Source of the DNA: Malachius bipustulatus
Taxonomy: Eukaryota > Arthropoda > Insecta > Coleoptera > Melyridae
Direction of reading: 5' to 3'
Assembly: GCA_910589415.1 (NCBI GenBank)
Contig: OU342631.1
Coordinates: 16,492,001-16,556,000 of the forward strand
DNA length: 64,000 nt
The notes under the pieces were generated by a model that was given only the letters and a program-made list of their open reading frames with translations, ran no database searches and was not told the DNA's origin. Numbering within the stretch: position 1 is the first letter of the stretch; each line of letters begins with the position of its first letter. Below are positions 24,688 to 35,887 of this stretch, one piece after another. The position numbers and the translations under genes are program-made.

Positions 24688-26835
24688 ATGCCGGAAGAGA
24701 ACCAAAACGGTGAGGTGGAGACCTTTGCCTTCCAGGCGGAGATCGCCCAGTTGATGAGCCTGATCATCAACACATTCTACTCGAACAAGGAGATTTTCCT
24801 CCGGGAACTGATCTCGAACTCGTCTGATGCCCTCGACAAGATCCGCTACGAGTCCCTCACCAACCCCGCGAAGCTAGAGAGCCAGAAGGAGCTCTTCATC
24901 AAGATCATTCCCAACAAGAACGACGGCACCCTCACCATCATCGACACGGGTATCGGCATGACCAAGGCCGACCTGGTGAACAACCTGGGCACCATTGCCA
25001 AGTCTGGAACCAAGGCGTTCATGGAGGCTCTGCAGGCGGGCGCCGACATCAGTATGATTGGTCAGTTTGGCGTCGGTTTCTATTCTGCTTACTTGGTTGC
25101 CGATAAGGTTACGGTCGTTTCGAAGCACAACGACGACGAACAGTACATTTGGGAGTCTTCGGCTGGTGGTAGCTTCACGGTGCGTCTCGATAATGGCGAA
25201 CCGTTGGGTCGTGGTACTAAAATAATCCTCCACATCAAAGAAGATCAGACTGAGTTCTTGGAAGAGAACAAGGTCAAAGAGATTGTCAAGAAGCACTCGC
25301 AGTTCATCGGGTATCCTATTAAATTAGTCGTGGAGAAGGAACGTGAAAAGGAATTAAGCGATGATGAAGCCGAAGACGAGAAGAAAGAAGAACAAACCGA
25401 GGAGGATAAGGATAAACCTAAGATTGAGGATGTAGATGAAGAGAAAGAGGAGGAAAAGAAAAAGAAAAAGAAAACGATCAAAGAGAAATACACCGAAGAT
25501 GAGGAATTAAACAAAACGAAACCGATTTGGACCCGTAACCCGGATGATATCTCTCAGGAGGAGTACGGCGAATTTTATAAGTCGCTCAACAACGACTGGG
25601 AAGATCACCTTGCTGTCAAACATTTCAGCGTTGAGGGTCAACTGGAGTTCCGGGCACTGCTGTTTGTTCCACGAAGGGTTCCGTTCGATCTTTTTGAGAA
25701 CAAGAAACGCAAGAACAATATTAAATTGTACGTCCGTCGAGTCTTCATCATGGACAACTGTGAGGAGCTGATCCCCGAGTATCTCAACTTCATCAAGGGC
25801 GTCGTGGATTCTGAAGACTTGCCTCTGAACATCTCTCGAGAGATGCTACAACAGAACAAAATCCTGAAAGTAATCCGTAAAAACCTTGTCAAGAAGTGCC
25901 TCGAGTTGTTTGAGGAGTTAACGGAAGATAAGGACAATTACAAGAAATTCTACGAGCAGTTCTCTAAGAATCTCAAGCTGGGTATTCACGAGGATTCTGC
26001 GAATCGTGCCAAGTTGTCCGATCTGCTCCGGTTCCACACTTCGGCCAGTGGGGACGAGGCGTGCTCATTGAAGGAGTACGTGAGCCGCATGAAGCCCAAC
26101 CAAAAGCACATTTACTTCATTACAGGTGAGAACAAGGACCAGGTTGCAAATTCTTCGTTTGTCGAGCGAGTCAAGAAGCGTGGTTTCGAGGTTGTGTACA
26201 TGACCGAACCAATCGATGAGTACGTCGTACAGCAGATGAAGGAGTACGACGGGAAGCCCCTCACTTCGGTGACCAAGGAAGGTCTCGAACTGCCTGAGGA
26301 CGAGGAGGAGAAGAAGAAGCGCGAGGAGGATAAAGCGAAGTTCGAGGGTCTCTGCAAGGTTATGAAGAACATCCTGGACAACAAGGTGGAGAAGGTGGTG
26401 GTGTCGAATCGGCTGGTGGAGTCGCCTTGCTGCATTGTAACATCGACGTACGGCTGGAGCGCAAACATGGAACGAATCATGAAGGCCCAAGCCTTGCGGG
26501 ATACCTCAACGATGGGATACATGACGGCAAAGAAACATTTGGAGATCAATCCCGATCACGCCATCATTGAAAATCTGCGGCAGAAAGCGGATGCGGATAA
26601 GAACGACAAGGCTGTCAAGGACCTGGTGATTCTGCTGTTTGAGACCGCTCTTCTGAGTTCCGGTTTTACGCTGGAGGAGCCTCAGGTGCATGCTTCGAGG
26701 ATCTACCGGATGATCAAGCTCGGCTTGGGTATCGACGAGGAAGAGATGGTTACAGATGAAATCCCGCCGGCAGACGCTCCTATTGTTGAAGGCGGTGATT
26801 CTGAAGACGCTTCCAGGATGGAAGAGGTGGATTAA
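24688..26835 (+). CDS. Hsp83: Heat shock protein 90, cytosolic (Hsp83/Hsp90)
   Basis: A single coding exon of 715 residues starting [15 protein letters not shown] directly after the leader intron; the frame is open further upstream, but that part is intron. Hsp90 is the ATP-driven cytosolic chaperone that matures kinases, nuclear receptors and other clients. Visible marks: the GHKL ATPase domain ([56 protein letters not shown]), a charged linker (about 220-285) of Glu/Lys runs, the middle domain ([13 protein letters not shown], with catalytic-loop [12 protein letters not shown]), the C-terminal dimer domain, and the terminal MEEVD motif that binds TPR co-chaperones and marks the cytosolic form. 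Codon use is markedly richer in G and C than the surroundings, as expected for a highly expressed gene. Confidence 0.98.
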   Translation: MPEENQNGEVETFAFQAEIAQLMSLIINTFYSNKEIFLRELISNSSDALDKIRYESLTNPAKLESQKELFIKIIPNKNDGTLTIIDTGIGMTKADLVNNLGTIAKSGTKAFMEALQAGADISMIGQFGVGFYSAYLVADKVTVVSKHNDDEQYIWESSAGGSFTVRLDNGEPLGRGTKIILHIKEDQTEFLEENKVKEIVKKHSQFIGYPIKLVVEKEREKELSDDEAEDEKKEEQTEEDKDKPKIEDVDEEKEEEKKKKKKTIKEKYTEDEELNKTKPIWTRNPDDISQEEYGEFYKSLNNDWEDHLAVKHFSVEGQLEFRALLFVPRRVPFDLFENKKRKNNIKLYVRRVFIMDNCEELIPEYLNFIKGVVDSEDLPLNISREMLQQNKILKVIRKNLVKKCLELFEELTEDKDNYKKFYEQFSKNLKLGIHEDSANRAKLSDLLRFHTSASGDEACSLKEYVSRMKPNQKHIYFITGENKDQVANSSFVERVKKRGFEVVYMTEPIDEYVVQQMKEYDGKPLTSVTKEGLELPEDEEEKKKREEDKAKFEGLCKVMKNILDNKVEKVVVSNRLVESPCCIVTSTYGWSANMERIMKAQALRDTSTMGYMTAKKHLEINPDHAIIENLRQKADADKNDKAVKDLVILLFETALLSSGFTLEEPQVHASRIYRMIKLGLGIDEEEMVTDEIPPADAPIVEGGDSEDASRMEEVD

Positions 26836-27090
26836 TTTATTGATTGATCGTTATTGAAAATGGAAAGTATTCGATTTGAAATGGAACATGTGTTGTAGTA
26901 TGTTCTGATAATAATTAGGTTACCGACTTCTGTATTGTATATAATTTATTTTGAAGACTGGTTTTGTTTTTCTACCAAGCGAATGTGTCTGTCTTGTCTT
27001 ACTGTTGATGTTTCTCGATTATATGAGACTTAATTTTGTACTGAATGGTATTTAAGTTTTGTTTATAAATTTTCGAAAAATTATGGACTT

Positions 27091-27331
27091 TCATTTTGCT
27101 CCTTTCCATCCTCTTTTTGTTTTGTACATTTGAATAAACTTTTTGTTTTGATACCTTGGATATTCAAAATTGGGTGGGGTTATAGTGGGGTGGTTACTTA
27201 TAATACTACTGTCATTTTGCTCCTTTCCATCTCTTTTTGTTTTGTACATTTGAATAAACTTTTTTTTTTGATACCTTGGATATTCAAAATTGGGTGGGGT
27301 TATAGTGGGGTGGTTACTTATAATACTACTG
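27091..27331 (+). repeat. Tandem 120-bp duplication carrying two poly(A) signals, Hsp90 3' region
   Basis: Unit 1 (27091-27211) and unit 2 (27212-27331) are nearly identical, differing by one deleted C and a T-run change. Each unit carries AATAAA (27133-27138 and 27253-27258). They lie about 300 bp past the Hsp90 stop codon and so probably give two alternative transcript ends. The high identity points to a recent event. Confidence 0.85.
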
Positions 27332-27925
27332 CTAATATTATGGGCTTGTTGTATTATAAATTTTGAAGTCACTTTAGCTCAAAGCCACTTTCAACTTATC
27401 AAAGGTGAAATCAGATGATGTGATTTCAGTATCAGTACAACCTATTATTAATTAAAAAAGTGAAGTTTCCAATTTTTTTGTTATGGAGTGGAAAACACAC
27501 ATTGAGATCTACACACTTGAGATAAAAAAATTACTCGCCCACCTCAAATGGATAAAATAAAAACAAAGGACAAAAATTATAAAACAATTTACTTTTACAG
27601 GATTTAATATTCTTATTTGTTCAGAATGTGGTTAAATAATCTTCAGCAAGTTTAAAATCTAAGTTTGTTCAGTCGTCCTTACCTTTGAGCTGAAGATACC
27701 TTTCTATTATAGAGGTCTTTACGAGGCTCGTACTCAGCAAACATTCTGTGACATGTTACACATGTTGTGCATATTGGATAATTATCCAATTTATGCATAT
27801 ATTTAATATTTGTGCATATTAATTCCAATTAAATGATAACAAGTGGTATTGGCAGAGTGAAGACAAGAAAAGTTTAATCAGAAGTCGAAATATGTAGTTG
27901 ATTTCTTCAAACAGTAAAAACGCGA

Positions 27926-28038
27926 AAACTGAAATCGTAATTGATTCCGGGCCGTTTTGCCATATGGTCTACGCGGAGATTTGCTACATGGACGACGGTA
28001 AACTGGCCCGTAATCATTATGATTTCAGTTGAAGCGTA
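27926..28038. repeat. Imperfect inverted repeat (short foldback/MITE-like)
   Basis: CTGAAATCGTAATTGATTCC on the left pairs with GTAATCATTATGATTTCAG on the right, enclosing CGGGCC/GGCCCG blocks. A related one-armed copy is at 21848-21912, so this is a dispersed family rather than a chance hairpin. Confidence 0.55.
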
Positions 28039-29329
28039 GTCGTGAACATTCGTTTTGTCCAAAAATAACACAACTTTGTTATTTTTAATTAATTACATAG
28101 GTACCTACCTACCTATATTCTATATTATACGGTGAGGACCTATAAACCCTCCTACACCTACTTTTTGAATGAGAATTAAATGAACAGCACAAAGGATGAT
28201 ACAGTCACACAGTGTCATTACTTGAATAAATTTTCTGTAGTTTGTTGTCAGTGGCTCTCAAACTGACGTAAGCGGTTCAATTCATTGTTTGAATTGAAAT
28301 GATTCCTTCAATAATTTACGCTCGTTCACAATTTGACATTTAACTGTTTGACATTTTCTAATGAAATTAAAAATAATTAATTCGCACGGTTAGTGTGACG
28401 TCACGTCGTCACATCTGACTTTTTAAACTTAATCATACCATATAGATAATAATACGTGCAGATCTCCACTATTTACATGTATAAAAGTGGGTCAAAAAAA
28501 GTAGCGTCCTCTATTGCCTTGATCGTTAACTACACACAAAATGTTCACGGACGTAATAAAATTATCTAGAGTTTGGAGTTTCCGGTAATAATAATTATCT
28601 CTTTCTTAAGCATTAGAATATACTTCACGTAAAATAAAACGGCATATTAAATTGTGTTTTATTTTATAGATTATAGATTATAAACTGCTCAACAAATGAA
28701 ACGTTACATGACCAAATTTGCCCTAACTTTGGCCCTAACTTGAAAATTTGGATTGTTTCGAGCAATTCAATTTTTGTTTCGAGGGTTCACTAGTTCAATC
28801 CCTTGTTTATCAGTCCGTATGTTTGCAAGAACTTGGTACTTCACACAAAGTTTATATAGGGTGGTAAACAAAATCTCAGAAAGTTCGGCTTGCTCCCATT
28901 TGATCAATTTTTTCTTTTTAAATTTCAACACAATAGATCATGAAGATGGACCTCATATCTCGAAACGGTTTTCGAATTTTCCGATTATTTCTTTTATTTA
29001 CAGGGTGATCTCAAAAAAACTACTTTTTGGTGTGGCAATAATAACTTATTGTTATTCGTGACCCGATTTTCAAAATGTAGGGCTCATTTTAAAGCTAAAG
29101 CTTCAAGCAAGAACACGCAAGATTAATAATCGACTAAACACAAAAACTGAAAATACAGGGTTGTATTAAAACTAACCCAAATCTGAATGGCTTCCGAAAT
29201 CTGGTATTAAGGAAAATTTGAAATAAAGTTAAGTTGCTTTCAAACGAACCATTCATTCTGAATACTTCAAGATGTTCTTCGCTTGCATGAGTTAAGAATT
29301 GTTGACATAAGAACAAAATTACAACTTTC

Positions 29330-29536
29330 GGTCTTCCCTATGTAGGTAAGACAAAGTCGCTCCACACCGGTAATATGGGTTTGGAGCCTCTTGCTCATAC
29401 ACCCAGCTTCAAGTATACCAAATAAATAGTAGAAACAACACAGACACCCAGAGCCTTCACTGAGAATCGAACTCAGTCCGACGGATCCAACGATCAAGCA
29501 GTTCTCGCTACTTAACCGCGAGGCCACGCCAGGCTC
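29330..29536 (-). mobile_element. tRNA-derived SINE (head 29451-29536)
   Basis: On the minus strand the 86-nt head begins GAGCCTGGC and closes with AAGGCTC, giving a 6-bp acceptor-like stem. It contains an A-box-like TGGCCTCGCGG and a B-box-like GAGTTCGATTC, the internal RNA polymerase III promoter. The unrelated body follows (toward lower coordinates) to about 29330, where I lose the boundary. The fit to a working tRNA is poor, so a SINE or tRNA pseudogene is more likely than a real tRNA gene. Confidence 0.6.
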
Positions 29537-29765
29537 ATTTATAAACGTTCTAAAAACTATTGTATAAAAGCAACAAGCAATAACATTTATAGAACCGGTT
29601 GAAGAGTCGATTATTGTTTTATAAATCTGCGCCAATTTCGAGTTCGCAAAAACGTGTGAAAATGTTTATAAAACATTTTATAAATATATTCTGTATACGT
29701 TCTTACAGCAATTAAAAAGCTTAAATTGTTGGATTTTGGGATTTTAGTTTCGGGCAATACACAGA

Positions 29766-29914
29766 TGCCCGTATTCACAAACGATAATTTCCTAAATAAT
29801 TACGTAATCAATTATCCCCATCTCATTCTATTGCGAAAAAACTGCATATCTCCATCTCACTCATTTAATTAATTACGTAATTATTTAGGAAATTATCGTT
29901 TGTGAATACGGGCA
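29766..29914. mobile_element. 149-bp MITE, copy 2
   Basis: Ends TGCCCGTATTCACAAACG and CGTTTGTGAATACGGGCA are perfect inverted repeats. It differs from the copy at 21129-21277 at only a few positions, and AGA flanks both sides (3-bp target duplication). Confidence 0.88.
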
Positions 29915-30625
29915 AGAGACTTGGAATAACAAATCATTTATACACAATTGCATTTTTTGCCTATGCTATAGCCTATAGCAAACTAAAAAAAGATACCTCT
30001 TTGCCTTTCGTTTTTCTTGCGTGATTCTCATACCCGCACTTACCGCACAATAAACATTTTTTGCTATCAAACAGTCAGATAATATAATGAAGTCAAACTT
30101 TTTAAAATTACTGGACCATCTTCAAACGTCGAAATAAGCTACTAAATCGCGACTTTACGTCATTATTATTACTGCCGAGTTCCGAGTCACATGTAGATAT
30201 CACCCGACTGACGTCACAAGCTCGTTTATTTGTATCATGCTCTGTGCTCTGTATCAGTCATTTTTGTCTTCACGGACGGAATGGTCGGCGCAGCTGTTGT
30301 TAACTGTCAAGTGTCAACTCGTCAGTCTAAAAATTACCACGTTTTCTTCCGCTCCCGGGCTCCCGACTCCCAAGGATTCTGTATCTTGCCCGGCTCCCGC
30401 TAATAAAAATAAAAGTAGGTAATAAAACTTTAACACTTTAACCTCTTGAAATGTGCGATTTCGAATATTGCGATTTGTGTGTGGAAAATAACGTTTGAGT
30501 GTATCAATAAGGAAAGGAGAAACAATTAACATCATGAGCTTAATAATTAATAACGAAGTAAACAATAAACAGAGTAGTGGTCATGGCCCAAGGATTCTGT
30601 ATATGGCCAACAACCTCAGCAGGAA

Positions 30626-32062
30626 ATGATTATTAAAATGGAAGCAGTAGAAGACCATAAGTTTGACTACGATTCCTTGCTCGCGTCCCAAAAGTTGAAG
30701 TGCGAAGATGAAGCAAATCATTCAAGCTGTGATCGATCTTCTGAATCCGACAATTTGGAGAATATCTCTTCATATTGCCCTGTAATAAAGATAAAACCTG
30801 AAGACTCTTCACCAGGATCAGATGACCTTCATCGAGTACAAGGAGCAGAAAGTTTGGCACTGAAAGACGAAGAGATTGACATCGAAGAACATAAACCGGG
30901 CTGGGAGCTGATTAAGGGAAGTAGGAGTCATGTTGGAATGTTGAAGGATGCACTCGATCGTTGTGAGTCCGTTCAAGAAAGTGAGTCACGATCTTCTGAC
31001 AGGACCGGGGAAGAACAAGCGAAGTATAACTGCGCCCATTGTTCCTATAAAACAAACTATAGATCTGCTTTTATCAGACATTATAACTGTAAACATTCCA
31101 CAAATACTGAAGTGAACGAATGCCAGGAATGTTCATTTGAAACAAAATATAACAGTACTATGACTCGACATTATAAACAAAAACATTCAAAAGATGCAGA
31201 AGTGTTCAAATGTCAGGAATGTTCATTTGAAACAAAAAGTAAAGACTATTTCACTCTACATTATAAAATTAAACATTCAACAGAAGCAAAAGTGTATAGG
31301 TGTGACAAATGTTCCCATAAAACAAATAACAAACAAACTTTCGTCAAACATTTTAAATATAAACATTCAAAACATGCTGAAGTGTACAAATGCCAGGAAT
31401 GTTCATATGAAACAAAATATAAAAGTACTATGACTCGACATTATAAACGAAAACATTCAAAAGATGCAGAAGTGTTCAAATGTCAGGAATGTTCATATGA
31501 AACAAAATATAAAAGTACTATGACTCGACATTATAAACAAAAACATTCAAAAAATGCAGAAGTGTTCAAATGTCAGGAATGTTCATTTGAAACCAAACAT
31601 AAAGGTAATTTGACTCAACATTATAAACAAAAACATTCAGCAGAAGCAGAAATGTATAAGTGTCAGGAATGTTCTTACGAGACGAGATATAAAAGTGAAT
31701 TGACTCGACATTATAAAATAAAACATTCAAAAGATCCAGAAGTGTACAAATGTCAGGAATGTTCATACAAAACTAGAATTAAAAGGGCTGTGAGGTGTCA
31801 CTATAAAATCAAACATTCAGCAGAAGCAGAACTGTATAAGTGTCAGGAATGTTCTTACGTAACAAAGTATAAAGAGTCTTTGACTCGACATTATAAATGT
31901 AAACATAAGGAAGTAGTGCAAATGTATAAATGTGCTCAATGTCAGCATGAAACTAAAATGAAAAGTGATCTTGTCAGACATTTAAAGTTCGTTACTCTGC
32001 TAGAAGAACATAAGGTAATGCGTGTGCAATGTGTGTGTAACCGAGTACTAAAATGCAACTAA
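30626..32062 (+). CDS. C2H2 zinc-finger protein with eleven fingers
   Basis: An open frame of 478 residues. The first 130 residues are acidic and hold repeated IKxE/DS stretches (MIIKMEAVE, VIKIKPEDSS), typical of the leader of insect C2H2 proteins and possible SUMO sites. From about residue 133 there are eleven fingers on a 30-residue period, most of the form YKCQECSYETKYKSTMTRHY followed by K-x-KH. Linkers read SKDAEV rather than TGEKP, so they are not the classic DNA-binding linker, though DNA binding is still the likeliest role. The eleventh has an abnormal spacing (HLKFVTLLEEH). Fingers 5 and 6 are almost identical in DNA, showing recent expansion. Upstream codons are open back to a TAG, so the start may lie in a spliced leader exon; the last residues after EEHK could be read-through of a donor (AAG/GTAATG). 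Confidence 0.85.
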   Translation: MIIKMEAVEDHKFDYDSLLASQKLKCEDEANHSSCDRSSESDNLENISSYCPVIKIKPEDSSPGSDDLHRVQGAESLALKDEEIDIEEHKPGWELIKGSRSHVGMLKDALDRCESVQESESRSSDRTGEEQAKYNCAHCSYKTNYRSAFIRHYNCKHSTNTEVNECQECSFETKYNSTMTRHYKQKHSKDAEVFKCQECSFETKSKDYFTLHYKIKHSTEAKVYRCDKCSHKTNNKQTFVKHFKYKHSKHAEVYKCQECSYETKYKSTMTRHYKRKHSKDAEVFKCQECSYETKYKSTMTRHYKQKHSKNAEVFKCQECSFETKHKGNLTQHYKQKHSAEAEMYKCQECSYETRYKSELTRHYKIKHSKDPEVYKCQECSYKTRIKRAVRCHYKIKHSAEAELYKCQECSYVTKYKESLTRHYKCKHKEVVQMYKCAQCQHETKMKSDLVRHLKFVTLLEEHKVMRVQCVCNRVLKCN

Positions 32063-32432
32063 TTCGCTGTTCATGAACATGCAAATGAAAACCGAAAAGT
32101 GTTTATTGAAATGTTTTGAATTCGAAATGGTCTCAGTTATTTGCAACGAAACCGAAACGAGAATTAAACTGTACTGTAACAAAACTTCGTAGATTTGTAA
32201 ATTGTTTTTTTAGTTGGCTTTGTTACCTGCCAAGTACTTATCACCCCACCATATATATATGTAATATGTTTCATAATAATTAATGTAACTTGGGGATTTA
32301 TTATTTCACTAATGTATAATATGTTTGTATGAAATGCGTTAGCCGAATCTGGGCAAATAATAATAATAATAATTACATTTTTTATTTCCTTATTGTAAAT
32401 ACATATTACTGCATTTTTTGTGGAAAATGAAC

Positions 32433-32438
32433 AATAAA
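32433..32438 (+). terminator. Candidate poly(A) signal of the zinc-finger gene
   Basis: AATAAA about 370 bp past the stop codon, the first one seen downstream. The rest of 32063-33231 is AT-rich with no gene visible. Confidence 0.4.
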
Positions 32439-33231
32439 ATTGAAAATGAAAATGAGGAAAAGCGAGAGAAAAATTTTGCAGTTGCAAATACATATAACAA
32501 ATTTCGTTGAGGAAATTGTTTCTCAATTTCAAAGTCATCAATTAAAACAACATTTTCGCTTGTTACCAGAGACACTGGAAACATTAGTAGGATAATTTGA
32601 CAACTTTAACTTTTCAAGTTCCTTGGCGTTTCGCTCTAACTAGAGTACCGACTCAGCGACCAGACCTAGTTTTCGCAAAACGTCATACCGCAAAACGGTA
32701 GATATAGTCATGCCAAACAACAGTTAAATTGATCCTCAAAAAATGATCAACTATAGTAAAAAATGACTATCTAGAAAGAAAATAGAGTTAGAATTTTCTA
32801 ATTTGCGTTTTATTACACTGCAACAAGGAAACATGTTTTGCAGGTGACGTCATAGCCTATACCCGAATCTGGGAATGTTGTCGTGACTACCTCATTTTTT
32901 GACTAGGAGGAATAAATTTAAATGAACCGCCAAAAAAAGACTCTTCTCATTGGTGAATTCATAGACAAAATTACACCCAGCAAAATTTCAACAGGAAATT
33001 GAATCTATGCAACACTAAACACTACGCATATACGCTTGTTTTTTTAATTGTTGCCATTATTGTTTACGTTGTCAGCGTCGGATGTTAAACATCAGTTATT
33101 TCCAAAACCCTATAATTTCTTCTTTAATAAGTTCTTAAAAGTTATTTCAAAACCAAATAAGTTCTTTTTGAAGCCCATTCAGTTCTTTTCAGAGAACAGA
33201 CATCATTTTCAGAATTTTGAAATTATTTTTG

Positions 33232-34042
33232 GCTTTCCATTTTTATCCTGCAAACGGTTTCAAGTGCCATTATGGATAATCCTACATCAAGTACAAGTAA
33301 GAGGATGTCTCCTCCAATGAAACGAGAAGAAAAGAGTGTCAAGGCCCTGTACAAGGAAAACGGCTTAAGATAAAGAAAAACGACTTACATGTCCCTATTT
33401 TAACTTTTCATGTACTATCCTATGGTATAGAAACATTTGTACTTTCTTTGATTTTTTTATTTGTCGACGCGTGGAGAAATCTCAGAATTTTTAAAAATTT
33501 TTATCACCCTGTATAAACATTTCATCTACATCATTGGATAGTACATGAAAAGTTAAAATAGGGACATGTAAGCCGTTTTTCTCTATCTTGAGAAGTTTTC
33601 CTTGTACTTGAAAAATGACGATTTTCACTTGTTTATAACTCACAAACTTCTGAATTTAAACACCAACTGTAAAAGCCAATCTTATTTTCTCTTCCCAGGC
33701 AATCTAAAAATGCAATAACATAGGAGCATTCCATTTAAAAAAACATAACTTTGATATGTTTCATGCTTTTGGGACACCCTGTACATTATGAATATAATTT
33801 TAAAACGTACCTCTGCCGGGTCTCTATCCACTCCAAAAATAAAGAGATCCTAAAATCCAGAGACACGGCCATAATCTTTTGTGGCGTATACCGTGAATAA
33901 CCTGTAGAGTAGTTTTTCCAAAATCTTGTAGACGACACTCTTTTCTTCTCGTTTCATTGGAGGAGACATCCTCTTACTTGTACTTGATGTAGGATTATCC
34001 ATAATGGCACTTGAAACCGTTTGCAGGATAAAAATGGAAAGC
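33232..34042. repeat. Inverted repeat with 109-bp identical arms encoding a conserved peptide start
   Basis: Arms 33232-33340 and 33934-34042 are reverse complements with no difference I can see. Each arm reads ATG then DNPTSSTSKRMSPPMKREEK when translated outward to inward. The 590 bp between them match the right half of the foldback element at 58629-59824 (33341-33906 against about 59245-59822), including CACCCTGTATAAACATTTC. The likely history is insertion of one repeat between, or together with, duplicated copies of another. Confidence 0.8.
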
Positions 34043-34713
34043 GCTGTTTTTTTGAATAAATAAAAACACAGGTCGATTTTGTTTTTGAGTTCTTGAACTT
34101 TTGGCATAATATTGGGGTATACAGGGTGATGCGCGAAAAAGTGGTGACGTCATCGATGTTTTTTTTAAATGACAACCCTTATTTTTTATTCCATTTTATG
34201 ATACTTCATTCAATTGCCATATCAGATAATGTAATCATTTTGTAACAAACGACGAAATTTCTGTGAAAATAACTTAATTTGGAGAGAATCAATTTAATTT
34301 AATAGACAGATTTAATAGATTTAATTTAATTTAATTTAACAGATTTAATTTAATAGACTTAATTTAATAGACAGATCTTATAAAATTAGCATGGAAACAG
34401 TAATTTTTATTTGATATTTTTTTATTTTTATCGTTAATGTTCCGATTTTCACATCAGTAAAAAGTGCACAATTTCGACTCACAAGCTGTTTTCTCAGAAA
34501 TTTTCTTATTTAAGGTTACAAATTGATTACATTACCATACTGGCAATTGAATGAAGTATCAAAAAATGAAATAAAAAATAAGGGTTGTAAATAATGCCGA
34601 TGACGTCACCACTTTTTCGCGCATCACCCTGTATACCCCAATATTATGTCAAAAGTTGCACAACTCAAAAACAAAATCTACCTGTTTTTTATTTATTCAA
34701 AAAAAAACAGCGA
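34042..34713. repeat. Foldback element, arms about 205 bp
   Basis: 34042-34246 pairs with 34510-34713. Shared blocks include TACAGGGTGATGCGCG with CGCGCATCACCCTGTA and GGTGACGTCATCG with CGATGACGTCACC. The loop (34247-34509) is AT-rich and contains a TTAATTTAATAGACAGA-type simple repeat. It abuts the previous inverted repeat. Confidence 0.8.
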
Positions 34714-35883
34714 TTTTCGTTTTATCGAATTTATTCCTTACTTTTCTCGCGCACTGTTATATCAACGCTAGTTAAACATCCAGCCGCTTGGGCGTTAGTA
34801 AACTTCCGGTGCTAATTTTCAGTGGAAGCTGTATGTATTATTATCTAGTGTATTTGCTATAAGCTCGCTATACCTACCCATAATAATTATTTTGCATGGT
34901 AAATTTATTATGTTATGACAAATTAAATTGAAGTTTATATTTTACTTGGAAAACAAAAGTTGACTATCATAATATCCCATGCCCATATGATATAATGACA
35001 TACAATCTTATTTTCGTCAAATCGGCGCAATGACGTCAGTGGATCTCATAAGCGCGCGAAATTTGAATTTGTATTGACTTGTGCGTGGATGAATTCAGCT
35101 TATTTGAAGGTTTACTTCAAGTGTATTAAATTATTAAATTATTATAGCTATACCTACATGAAATGTGTTCATTTAGCAAGGCAGTTTGCATGAAGTACCA
35201 TCACTTTATTAAGAATCAAATGGAATGCAATACTCTCATTCAATGCAATGAGGGCGGAATAATAATAAGTATTGGAATGTGAATATTATTTATCTGATGT
35301 TGTAATATTTCTGCTGAACGAAATCGGCGTTTCTCAATTGGGCGAAATTACCTGAGTGACCCTTCGACACGACGGGGGTCCTTATAATCCTACAGCTCAA
35401 TATTGGGCGAAGGAATTTTTAAATACCGTTGAGTTACAGGCCTTGTCGTTGTCGAATTCGTTAACGAGAGATTATAAGAAGGAGTTAATAAAACCGGTGT
35501 TTAAAGGGACGTTCCCAGCACTTCATAGACGCGCGTAAAAAACCACAAATATTGTGTTTTTATTTATTTCTTACAAATAAAGTATATTTACTAAGATCAA
35601 GTACAAATATTGCAAAATATGTAAAATAATAATTGTAAGAAATATAATTATTATTATCGAATATCTTTATTTATAGTATTATAATTTTAATATGGATCGA
35701 GATTTGTTGTGAGGCTTTGTTTATTTTCCAAGGCAGGGTTTCCCAGAAATATTATCTGTTGTAAGTGTTTTAATTCTTTATCTCAGAACTGTCTTTTCAA
35801 GGACTCATATACATAATATTTACTGCTTAAATTTATCAGTGATATACCTGCGCCGCTGATAAGTGTCTGAACGTCCGAATGTA
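34714..35883. other. Spacer left of the LTR retrotransposon
   Basis: AT-rich. A less AT-rich patch at 35322-35535 has a 60-codon frame (starting MTLRHDGGPYNPTAQYWAKE) that looks protein-like but has no partner exon. ATTGGGCGA words recur here and at 48020-48095 on the other side of the LTR element, so both may belong to one older repeat. No gene is called. Confidence 0.35.
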
Positions 35884-35887
35884 GGAG

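Larger units (their letters stand above)
27332..30625. other. Spacer between Hsp90 and the zinc-finger gene
   Basis: AT-rich and filled with repeats: an inverted repeat at 27926-28038, a stretch at 28860-29060 with ACAGGGTGA/TAGGGTGG ends of the CACCCTGTA class, a tRNA-like SINE near 29330-29536, and a MITE at 29766-29914. 30180-30420 is less AT-rich, contains TGACGTCA at 30210, and is the likely promoter and leader of the zinc-finger gene. The reading frame at 28753-29061 lies in repeat sequence and I do not call it. Confidence 0.4.

Noticed and set aside
25245..25514. Antisense frames within Hsp90
   Set aside because: Shadow frames from the Glu/Lys-rich linker read backwards, giving Ser/Phe runs.
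28753..29061. 102-codon plus-strand frame
   Set aside because: Covers repeat ends of the ACAGGGTG class and has no domain.
29451..29536. Functional tRNA gene
   Set aside because: Stem and box fit is partial, the arms do not close into a good cloverleaf, and an unrelated body follows, so a SINE head is more likely.
35356..35538. 60-codon frame left of the LTR element
   Set aside because: Possibly an old repeat or exon fragment, but no family is recognised and no partner exon is visible.
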